Positions 6,803 to 13,156 of a stretch of DNA of 13,156 nucleotides are shown here, one piece after another (the first letter of the stretch is position 1; every line of letters starts with the position of its first letter). Both the position numbers and the translations under genes were made by a program. This DNA is from Candidatus Cloacimonadota bacterium (lineage in GTDB: Bacteria; Cloacimonadota; Cloacimonadia; Cloacimonadales; Cloacimonadaceae): contig VGPI01000034.1 in assembly GCA_016875595.1 (NCBI GenBank), forward strand, positions 1 through 13,156, written 5' to 3'. The notes under the pieces are model-generated. The model was not told the DNA's origin. It searched no databases and worked only from the letters and a program-made list of their open reading frames with translations.

Positions 6803-7618
6803 ATGGACTTGTATCAACAACTCCTGCATACTATACCCTTCTTCCTCATTGCCGGACCCTGTGTGGTAGAGGACAATGACACCATGAATCGCATCGCTGA
6901 ACACCTGTCACTTCTGGGACAACAATATCACCTGAACGTGGTATTCAAAGCATCATACAAAAAGGCGAACCGCACCGCCGAAACATCCTACCGCGGTCCG
7001 GGTCTGGACGAGGGTCTCAGCGCACTGAGCAGGATAAAAGACCGGTTCGGCCTGCCGCTGCTGACCGATGTGCATGAATCCGTGGAGGTGGCTGCCGTTG
7101 CCGAGGTGGTGGATGTGATCCAGATCCCGGCGTTCCTGTGCCGGCAGACGGAGCTCATTCATGCTGCTGCCGAAACGGGAAAGATCGTCAATATCAAGAA
7201 GGGTCAATTTATGGCCGCGGAGGACATGCTGCCGGCGATCGAAAAAGCGACTGCGGTAAATAACCACCGGCTTATCCTCACTGAACGCGGCACCACTTTT
7301 GGTTACCATGATCTGGTGGTTGATTTTCGGGGTTTCGGCATTCTCAAATCCTCGCACTATCCAGTAGTTTATGACGTTACGCACAGCCTGCAGAAGCCAT
7401 CGTTACATAGGGTATCGGGCGGGGCTCCGGAATATGCACTGATGATGGCAAGCGCTGCCATGGCGACCAATATGGTGGACGGATTGTTTATCGAGACCCA
7501 TCCCCAACCCATGGATGCATTGAGCGATTCTGCCAGTATGGTGCCTTTGACCCAGATCAACCAGATTATAGAGACCTGTATGAAGATCAAAGCAGCGGTG
7601 AAACAAGAATATGAATAA
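6803..7618 (+). CDS. kdsA: 3-deoxy-8-phosphooctulonate (KDO-8-P) synthase, metal-dependent type
   Basis: KdsA condenses phosphoenolpyruvate with arabinose 5-phosphate to KDO 8-phosphate, the committed step to the LPS inner-core sugar KDO. The 271-residue TIM-barrel protein shows IAGPC (16-20), FKASYKKANR (48-57), LTDVHE (87-92), IQIPAFLCRQT (106-116), NIKKGQF (130-136) and FGYHDLVVDFRGF (166-178). Metal ligands of the metal-dependent class are all visible: Cys20, His194, Glu231 and Asp242. They match A. aeolicus Cys11, His185, Glu222 and Asp233 with one constant offset, so this is the metalloenzyme form rather than the E. coli (Asn) form. Two adjacent ATGs occur at 6800 and 6803. GAGAGG at 6792-6797 is better spaced for 6803. 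The stop overlaps kdsC by 8 bp. Confidence 0.97.
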   Translation: MDLYQQLLHTIPFFLIAGPCVVEDNDTMNRIAEHLSLLGQQYHLNVVFKASYKKANRTAETSYRGPGLDEGLSALSRIKDRFGLPLLTDVHESVEVAAVAEVVDVIQIPAFLCRQTELIHAAAETGKIVNIKKGQFMAAEDMLPAIEKATAVNNHRLILTERGTTFGYHDLVVDFRGFGILKSSHYPVVYDVTHSLQKPSLHRVSGGAPEYALMMASAAMATNMVDGLFIETHPQPMDALSDSASMVPLTQINQIIETCMKIKAAVKQEYE

Positions 7619-8168
7619 ATTGACTCGTAAGATCGGCAAAGCACATGTGGATTGGGACGCCATCAAAGTGGTGGTGTTCGATTGTGATGGTGTCCTGACC
7701 GATGGCAGCATCATTTTGAGCGGAGAGTATAACGATGTAAAAAGGTTCTGCGCGCAGGACGGGATGGGAATCTATCTCCTGATCCAAGCGGGACTTATAC
7801 CGGTGGTGATTACGGGCAGGAAGTCCATCGCCCTTGCCCGCCGCTGTGAGGAATTGCACATTCAGCACCTGTTCCAGGGCGTTCCCAATAAATTGGTGGT
7901 CATTGATCAGTTACTCAGTCAATTGGAAATGAAGTGGAGGGATGTGGCATATATGGGCGATGACTGGAATGATATACCATCGATGGCAAAGGCTGCCATA
8001 TCCGCCTGTCCGGCAGATGCCCCTCAAAGGATCCGGGAAATTGCTGACTGGGTGTCCGAAAGGAAAGGCGGGAAAGGTGCAGTGCGTGATTATATTGAAT
8101 TGATCCTTCAGAAAAAAAGGATCTTTGATAGAACGATCGAGGCTTATCTTGCGACGATTTCCAAATAG
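7611..8168 (+). CDS. kdsC: KDO-8-phosphate phosphatase (HAD family)
   Basis: KdsC removes phosphate from KDO 8-phosphate to release free KDO for activation by KdsB. The 185-residue protein is a C0-type HAD enzyme. It has the nucleophile motif FDCDGVLTDG (23-32, D24 and D26), ITGRKS (67-72), K94 and the metal motif MGDDWND (115-121, D117). It also has the family's C-terminal GGKGAVRD (153-160) tail, which in KdsC reaches into the neighbouring subunit's active site. Length agrees with the E. coli protein (188). It directly follows and overlaps kdsA, as expected for consecutive pathway steps. It overlaps lptC at its 3' end. The CMP-KDO synthetase gene kdsB is not in the window. Confidence 0.97.
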   Translation: MNKLTRKIGKAHVDWDAIKVVVFDCDGVLTDGSIILSGEYNDVKRFCAQDGMGIYLLIQAGLIPVVITGRKSIALARRCEELHIQHLFQGVPNKLVVIDQLLSQLEMKWRDVAYMGDDWNDIPSMAKAAISACPADAPQRIREIADWVSERKGGKGAVRDYIELILQKKRIFDRTIEAYLATISK

Positions 8169-8697
8169 CTTGATCTTTGGCGCTATGGTCCTGGTGCTGA
8201 TCTCCTGCAACAGCGAACGCCTCAATCAAGACACCCCGGCGATGAATCAGGGTATTCCGGATGAAACCAGCTATGACATTACGATCACAGAATACAATGG
8301 AGACCGTATCGATTACACCCTGGACGCCAAAAAGATCGAGCGTTTTTATGACCGGAGGTTGATCAAGGCGTATGGCGTGATCCTCCAGGATTTCGATGAC
8401 TTGGGACGTCTCAATTCCACCGTTAAAGGGGATACGATCACGGTGGATGAAGCCCGAAACGTTGTGATCGCCAATGGAAATGTGATCTTGAATTCTGCCA
8501 ATGGAAGGGTGGCAGCTCCACTGCTCGTTTGGGACAGGAATGTGGATGAGATCTTTGCTCCGCAGAATGTTACTTTGATCAGGGGAGATGATGTCCTGCG
8601 CGGAAACAATTTCCGCACCGATATCAAAGTATCCTTTGCCGAAATGAACACCGTTTCTGCCGATGGAAGGATAAATGAGAAGGAATTTAACTGGTAG
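8149..8697 (+). CDS. lptC: LPS export protein LptC, lipobox-bearing form
   Basis: LptC is the inner-membrane-anchored periplasmic protein that hands LPS from the LptB2FG transporter to LptA. The N-terminus MRRF plus a hydrophobic stretch ends in LVLISC, a lipobox with Cys20, suggesting a lipid anchor instead of the transmembrane helix of E. coli LptC. The body (about 45-175) is an OstA/LptC-type jellyroll, with repeated short strands such as VKGDTITVDEARNVVIANG and a later DDVLRGNNFRTD. I chose TTG 8149 because GAGG (8139-8142) lies 6 bases before it and it gives a compact signal peptide. An in-frame TTG at 8125 with AAGGA is possible and would add 8 residues. Either start lies inside kdsC. 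The 3' end overlaps the next gene by 23 bp. Position between kdsC and lptA/lptB supports the call. Confidence 0.85.
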   Translation: MRRFPNSLIFGAMVLVLISCNSERLNQDTPAMNQGIPDETSYDITITEYNGDRIDYTLDAKKIERFYDRRLIKAYGVILQDFDDLGRLNSTVKGDTITVDEARNVVIANGNVILNSANGRVAAPLLVWDRNVDEIFAPQNVTLIRGDDVLRGNNFRTDIKVSFAEMNTVSADGRINEKEFNW

Positions 8698-9766
8698 CAT
8701 CTTGTCTTTTTTCCTGCTGTTACTGGCAAACCTGCTCCTGGCAGACACTGCCGGCGAATCCTTCCGTCTCATTCACTCCGACCGTTTAAATCTGAACACG
8801 GTGCAAAATGAACAGATTCTGCAACTGAACGGCAACGTGCATTTCTTCTATGGGAAGGTCGAATTTAGAAGCCAGCGTGCCATTATCTGGGAAAAACAGA
8901 AGATCGCACGATTGTACGATAATGTTCGCATCTCTACTGATACACTGACCCTGGTCGCCGATAGTGTGGCATACTACCGGGTCACCGAACAACTGCGCCT
9001 GGGCGGGAGTGTTTTGATCACTGAAAGTAAACCCGACGGGACATATCGGTGGTTCTCCTGCGATAATGCCCTTTATGACAAGAAACAAGACCGCCTGACC
9101 ACCTGGCAGAAAGTGAAGGCGTATGATAAACTGGAAAATGCCTATGCCTCCTGTGGTTATGCTTTCTGGGATAGAAAAGCGGGCTATGCCTATATGGTGG
9201 AGGATCCGGTCGTGTATGGAGGCACTCCGGATACACTATATATCAGAGCTGGCAGGATGGAGTATTTTGAATCTGACCGCAAGCTGATCGCTACCTTCGA
9301 TGTACAAACCAACTCCAATGACTATCGTGCCCAGAGCGACTTTCTGATCTATTTTCTGAAAGCGGAAAAAGCGGTGTTTACCGGTAATCCCAAGTTCTTT
9401 TCCGACTATTCAACCGCCGAAGCCACTGAGTTTTATCTCTATCTGAGCGAGCGCAAACTGCAACGCGCCGAACTGGTGGATTCATGCTCTGTCTGGTTCG
9501 CTGAAGAGCAGCATGGTGCCCAGGATAACTGGGTTAAGGCGAGTTATGTTAGAATTACCTTTAACGGCGATAATATCCGGCATTTTGTAGCTGAGGAGAT
9601 GGTGACCTATTATTATCTGCAATCTCCCAAACCGCGGCAGGATTTCTTTATCAACACCGCCAGTGGAGAGTATCTGGAAGCCAACTTCAATGAAGATAAC
9701 AAGCTGGACCGGATGGAAATGAAACGGAACATCAGAGGTAAATATGTTTTTAAGAACAAGTCTTGA
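8675..9766 (+). CDS. lptA: OstA-like LPS transport protein LptA, long two-domain form
   Basis: LptA polymerises or bridges between LptC and LptD to carry LPS across the periplasm. A signal peptide covers about residues 1-23 (hydrophobic FFLLLLANLLLA, cleavage before DTAG). The first OstA jellyroll is about 30-120, with typical phrases LQLNGNVHFFYG, FRSQRAIIWE, ARLYDNVRI and LRLGGSVLITE. A second, more diverged set of OstA-like strands spans about 125-345, for example LYIRAGRMEYFESDRKLIAT and AVFTGNPKFF. At 363 residues it is about twice the usual LptA (E. coli 185). The start ATG has GGAAGGA just upstream within lptC. lptB follows after 28 bp. Confidence 0.85.
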   Translation: MRRNLTGSILSFFLLLLANLLLADTAGESFRLIHSDRLNLNTVQNEQILQLNGNVHFFYGKVEFRSQRAIIWEKQKIARLYDNVRISTDTLTLVADSVAYYRVTEQLRLGGSVLITESKPDGTYRWFSCDNALYDKKQDRLTTWQKVKAYDKLENAYASCGYAFWDRKAGYAYMVEDPVVYGGTPDTLYIRAGRMEYFESDRKLIATFDVQTNSNDYRAQSDFLIYFLKAEKAVFTGNPKFFSDYSTAEATEFYLYLSERKLQRAELVDSCSVWFAEEQHGAQDNWVKASYVRITFNGDNIRHFVAEEMVTYYYLQSPKPRQDFFINTASGEYLEANFNEDNKLDRMEMKRNIRGKYVFKNKS

Positions 9767-9794
9767 CAAAAGCCACTGCCCGACTACTTTGTAG

Positions 9795-10541
9795 ATGATG
9801 GCTAATCATAAAATCAGAGCAGAACACCTGATCAAGATATACGGCAAACGGAAAGTCGTGAATGACCTCTGTCTCGATATCCATCAGGGGGAAGTTGTGG
9901 GTATCCTCGGACCAAATGGAGCAGGAAAGACAACTACTTTTTATATGATCATCGGTCTGGCGAAACCCAATCAGGGAAAAGTCCGCTTTGACGATATTGA
10001 TATAACCCACAAACCGATGTTCAAGCGCGCCCGGCTGGGAATAGGATATCTGGCTCAAGCGCCCTCCATATTTGCTAAACTGACCGTGGAGCAGAATATC
10101 ATGGCGATCATGCAAACCCTCGGATTACCGAGAGCTGAACAGCGGAAACGACTCCAATCCTCGCTGGAGGAACTTGGCTTGACCCACCTTGCAAAACAAA
10201 AGGCATATACTCTGTCCGGTGGGGAACGGAGAAAGCTGGAAATCACCCGTGCACTGGTTACCAATCCCACCTTTCTGTTTATGGATGAGCCCTTTGCCGG
10301 CGTCGATCCCATTGCTGTCGCCGATATTCAAGATATCGTTGGCAGATTGCGAGATAAGAACATCGGGGTGATGATCACTGACCACAATGTAGTTGAAACT
10401 TTGAAAATCGTGAATCGTGCCTATATTATCTATGAAGGAAAGATAATCGTCTCCGGTACGTCCAAGGACTTGATCAATGACGAGAAAGCCCGGGAGGTGT
10501 ATCTGGGAGAACGGTTCTCGAGTAATCAGTTGTTTGAGTGA
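9795..10541 (+). CDS. lptB: LPS export ABC transporter ATP-binding protein LptB
   Basis: LptB is the cytoplasmic ATPase of the LptB2FG complex that extracts LPS from the inner membrane and drives the Lpt bridge. The 248-residue protein has Walker A GPNGAGKT (39-46), Q-loop Q88 within GYLAQAPSIF, signature LSGGE (140-144), Walker B FLFMDEP (160-166, catalytic E165) and switch H197 in ITDHN. The length, the SGGERRK form of the signature and the C-terminal KAREVYLGERF (231-241) are characteristic of LptB rather than other ABC ATPases. Two in-frame ATGs occur at 9795 and 9798; no strong Shine-Dalgarno sequence is visible. The permease genes lptF and lptG are not in the window. rpoN follows within 5 bp of the stop. 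Confidence 0.96.
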   Translation: MMANHKIRAEHLIKIYGKRKVVNDLCLDIHQGEVVGILGPNGAGKTTTFYMIIGLAKPNQGKVRFDDIDITHKPMFKRARLGIGYLAQAPSIFAKLTVEQNIMAIMQTLGLPRAEQRKRLQSSLEELGLTHLAKQKAYTLSGGERRKLEITRALVTNPTFLFMDEPFAGVDPIAVADIQDIVGRLRDKNIGVMITDHNVVETLKIVNRAYIIYEGKIIVSGTSKDLINDEKAREVYLGERFSSNQLFE

Positions 10542-10546
10542 TAGAT

Positions 10547-12010
10547 ATGAGTTCGTTTGAGCAATACATCAGTTTACGGCAGAAGCAAGAGCTTGCCCTC
10601 AAACCCAAAATGCTGCAGTCATTGAAGATGCTGTCATTGCCGATACTGGAACTGGAGATGTATATCAAGCAAGAACTGGTGACCAATCCTCTCCTGGAAC
10701 TCAGAGAAGAAAAGGATGATGAAGATCTGGATGATCCGGTACTGGAATTCAGCGAACAGGAATCCAGCAAACCATTGGAGGATATAAGCGCTGATAATGA
10801 AGTAAAACAGACCCTGACCGAAGCAAAGGAACTTACCGATATCCTGGATCAATGGAACGACTTTCACCAGACCTACGACGCATGGCATGGCGATACCGAT
10901 AACGATTATGCGGAATCACTGATTAAATATGAAGATGATGGCAAGACCAAATATTTGCAACAATTGTATCTCTATGACCTCCCCGATGCAGAATATGAAT
11001 TCGCCTGTGATCTGGTTGATAACTGTGATAGCTATGGCTTTCTGCCCGCGAACTTCAGCGTTCATAAACTGGGTAAACAATACGGACTAAACAATAAGCG
11101 TAGTGACGAGATCCATGGTATCGTGTTATCTCTTACCCCCCAGGGCATCACGGCACGTACCATAACAGAGTGCCTGATGGCACAACTGACCGCAGAACAG
11201 AGGGAAAACCGGTTAGTTGTTGGCTTGATCCGGGATCAGTTCGATAATCTGATCCACCGTCGCTATAGCAAGATTGGATCATATTTCGGTGTATCCGAAG
11301 AGTGCATTATGAGTGCACGGGAGCAGGTGTCAAAACTGGATCCCAAACCGGGCTTGCGGATCCTCTCATCCAGCTCTGCCTATATCTATCCCGATGTCAC
11401 GATCAAGAAGATCGGAGATGACTTTGAGGTAGTCATCAATGACAACGTGACTCCGAACATTGTTATCAGCCAGCATTATCGCCGGATGATCAACCGCAAT
11501 GTCCTCGATCGACAAGCGATGACTTTTGTCCGGGAAAGGATCAATTCCGCCAAATTCCTGATCAAATCAATCTATATGCGAATGAAGACCCTGGAGCGGG
11601 TGGCTCTGTCTATCGTCAAGCATCAGCATGGTTTCTTCTACAACGGCAGCGGAGTCTTGGTTCCCCTGACTTATTCCATAATCGCCCAGGACATGGGAGT
11701 AAGCGAATCCACAATATCCCGGGTGGTCAAACACAAATTCGCCGAAACACCCTATGGCATTTATGCTCTCAAGGACTTCTTCTCCTCAACGGCTGGAACT
11801 GATGACAATTATGAGTCCATTTCACGCCAGAAAGTGAAAAGCCAGATCATCAAGTACATAGATCAGGAAATCAATGGCCAGACCTTTAGCGATCAGGAAC
11901 TGGTGGACAAGCTCAAGGAAGACGGACTGAACATATCACGTCGGATCATCACCAAGTATCGGGACGAGATGGGGATACTAAATAGCAGATTGAGGAAATC
12001 CAAAACATGA
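10547..12010 (+). CDS. rpoN: RNA polymerase sigma-54 factor
   Basis: RpoN is the sigma-54 factor that directs polymerase to -24/-12 promoters, which open only with an AAA+ activator. Region I is the Gln/Leu-rich N-terminus (about 1-52, LRQKQELALKPKMLQSLKML) that contacts activator. Region II is acidic (about 53-125, many Asp/Glu). The core-binding domain spans about 130-300, including LDPKPG (264-269). A helix-turn-helix GVSESTISRVVKHKF is at 384-398. The C-terminal RpoN box is SRRIITKYRD (464-473), close to the consensus ARRTVAKYRE. The 487-residue length is normal. I chose ATG 10547 (GAG about 8 bases upstream) over GTG 10538. lptB-rpoN adjacency is conserved in many Gram-negative bacteria. 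The stop overlaps the next start as ATGA. Confidence 0.97.
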   Translation: MSSFEQYISLRQKQELALKPKMLQSLKMLSLPILELEMYIKQELVTNPLLELREEKDDEDLDDPVLEFSEQESSKPLEDISADNEVKQTLTEAKELTDILDQWNDFHQTYDAWHGDTDNDYAESLIKYEDDGKTKYLQQLYLYDLPDAEYEFACDLVDNCDSYGFLPANFSVHKLGKQYGLNNKRSDEIHGIVLSLTPQGITARTITECLMAQLTAEQRENRLVVGLIRDQFDNLIHRRYSKIGSYFGVSEECIMSAREQVSKLDPKPGLRILSSSSAYIYPDVTIKKIGDDFEVVINDNVTPNIVISQHYRRMINRNVLDRQAMTFVRERINSAKFLIKSIYMRMKTLERVALSIVKHQHGFFYNGSGVLVPLTYSIIAQDMGVSESTISRVVKHKFAETPYGIYALKDFFSSTAGTDDNYESISRQKVKSQIIKYIDQEINGQTFSDQELVDKLKEDGLNISRRIITKYRDEMGILNSRLRKSKT

Positions 12011-13156
12011 ACGCAGATCCATTGACTCAACCTAAAGTAGCTGTGATCGGAGCTGGACCAGGTGGCTATGAAGCAGCCATTCGGTTGAATCAGTACGAGA
12101 TACCCACGATCTTGTTTGAAAAGGAACGGCTGGGTGGCGTTTGCCTGAATTGGGGTTGCATCCCGACCAAGGCATTGGTCAGATCCGCTGAATTGATCCA
12201 TGAAATGAACGCCGCCGTTGAATATGGCATCAAACCGCATCCTGCCGTTTTTGATTTCAAGGACATCCAGACCAGAAAGAACAAAGTAGTGGAACAAATC
12301 GTCAGCGGGATCGAATTACTCATCCGCAAACGCAAGATCCCGGTGATCAATTCTGCTGTCATCTCAGTCGAGAAAGGTGACCGGGGATTTATCCTGACCA
12401 CTGCCGGAGGAGAGCAATACGGGGCTGAATTTGTGATCATTGCCACCGGCTCAATTCCTCAGGAACTACAAGGTGTTGAAGCCGATGAAACTAACATCCT
12501 GACCTCTACCGGGATGCTGGCGTTGAATGAACTCCCCAAAGAACTCGTGATCATCGGCGGTGGTGTCATCGGCTGTGAATTTGCCTCCATATTCAATGCC
12601 CTGGGTGTGCAGGTGACCATCATAGAATACCTCCCTCGCCTTGTATCCACCGAAGATGAGGAGATATCGAAACGCTTGATGATGGCATTGAAGAAATCCG
12701 GCATCAGGATCAATCTATCCCTTGGTGTCGAATCCGCCCTGATCCACGATGGAAAAGTCCGTCTCATGCTATCTGACGGATCAGAACTTGAAACAGAAAA
12801 AGTACTGTTAAGCGTGGGCAGAAAACCGGTCTGTGACCTTGATTGGATCGGCGGAAAGCCCGAGACCAACAAAGGATTCATCGTTATCAATGAGAAGATG
12901 CAGACCAGCTTGGATGGGGTATATGCCATCGGTGATGTCACCGGTAAGATGCTGCTGGCTCACACCGCATCTAAACAGGGGTTGCTCGTAGCAGAACAGA
13001 TCAAAGCAACATTACATGATAAGGAGGCGCTGCACCACAATCTTATCTACAGCAACATCCCACGTTGCACCTTTACGTATCCCGAAGTGGGTTCGGTCGG
13101 TTTGACCGAATCTGAAGCCAAAGAACAATACGGTGAGATCATCACCGGCAGATTCA
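12007..13156 (+). CDS. lpdA: Dihydrolipoyl dehydrogenase (E3), partial, cut by window end
   Basis: This is the flavoprotein disulfide reductase that reoxidises dihydrolipoyl groups of 2-oxoacid dehydrogenase complexes or the glycine cleavage system using NAD+. 383 residues are visible. The FAD-binding VAVIGAGPGGYEAA is at 11-24. The redox disulfide CLNWGCIPTK is at 46-55 (C46, C51); the Trp-containing form is common in Lpd. ATGS is at 146-149, the NAD-binding VIIGGGVIGCEFA at 181-193, the second FAD motif GVYAIGDVTG at 304-313 and LAHTA at 317-321. The dimerisation domain begins (TYPEVGSVGLTE) but the C-terminal catalytic His-Glu pair lies beyond the window. The start overlaps the rpoN stop (ATGA), with GAGG upstream at a long spacing. 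The symbol assumes the E3 role; mercuric or soluble transhydrogenase relatives are less likely. Confidence 0.93.
   Translation, partial: MNADPLTQPKVAVIGAGPGGYEAAIRLNQYEIPTILFEKERLGGVCLNWGCIPTKALVRSAELIHEMNAAVEYGIKPHPAVFDFKDIQTRKNKVVEQIVSGIELLIRKRKIPVINSAVISVEKGDRGFILTTAGGEQYGAEFVIIATGSIPQELQGVEADETNILTSTGMLALNELPKELVIIGGGVIGCEFASIFNALGVQVTIIEYLPRLVSTEDEEISKRLMMALKKSGIRINLSLGVESALIHDGKVRLMLSDGSELETEKVLLSVGRKPVCDLDWIGGKPETNKGFIVINEKMQTSLDGVYAIGDVTGKMLLAHTASKQGLLVAEQIKATLHDKEALHHNLIYSNIPRCTFTYPEVGSVGLTESEAKEQYGEIITGRF

Noticed and set aside
8111..8121. A7 run (GAAAAAAAGGA) in kdsC as a programmed frameshift site into lptC
   Set aside because: lptC is in the +1 frame relative to kdsC, so a -1 slip would not reach it, and lptC has its own ribosome binding sites and starts.
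7915..8772. 285-residue minus-strand open frame opposite kdsC, lptC and lptA
   Set aside because: It spans three well-supported sense genes and has no family motif; a shadow frame.
9763..9790. TTGACA followed by TACTTT as an lptB promoter
   Set aside because: The TTGACA overlaps the lptA stop codon and the -10 matches only three of six bases; probably chance.
1..13156. Mobile elements, CRISPR arrays or defence islands
   Set aside because: No transposase, integrase, direct-repeat array or defence gene is visible; the window is core housekeeping and envelope genes.
1..13156. Apparent abundance of GATC sites
   Set aside because: They mostly arise from frequent ATC isoleucine and GAT aspartate codons; without a count against expectation no methylation claim can be made.

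Overview
The window comes from a diderm (LPS-making) bacterium with about half G+C and tightly packed genes, all on the + strand. The full set of KDO synthesis, Lpt export and sigma-54 genes, a two-domain OstA/LptA protein, a short LptD and a lipobox-bearing LptC fit a candidate Fibrobacterota-Chlorobi-Bacteroidota-like phylum such as Cloacimonadota. That placement is inference from gene style only. I see no mobile element, CRISPR array or prophage.

Region 1 (1-4700) holds lptD (outer-membrane LPS translocon), a GmhB/HisB-type HAD phosphatase, a TrmH/SpoU RNA 2'-O-methyltransferase and an XdhC/CoxI-family protein. The first three overlap one another and are probably translationally coupled.

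Region 2 (4701-5580) is a junction. It has a small secreted-protein gene whose signal peptide is split by an apparent +1 frameshift, then tRNA-Lys(CTT). After a trailer hairpin comes a strong candidate SAM-II riboswitch aptamer, followed directly by a rho-independent terminator that ends just before the metK Shine-Dalgarno sequence.

Region 3 (5581-13156) is one dense gene run: metK, kdsA, kdsC, lptC, a long lptA, lptB, rpoN and a dihydrolipoyl dehydrogenase gene cut by the window end. Gaps are at most about 52 bp and many genes overlap. KdsA and KdsC make KDO, the inner-core sugar of LPS. LptB drives export from the inner membrane, LptC and LptA form the periplasmic bridge, and LptD inserts LPS in the outer membrane. 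lptB-rpoN adjacency is a widespread arrangement.

The most notable point is the SAM-II-type element with a terminator expression platform in front of metK. No terminator is visible downstream in the run, so a SAM-sensing switch may also influence LPS synthesis and export genes and sigma-54.
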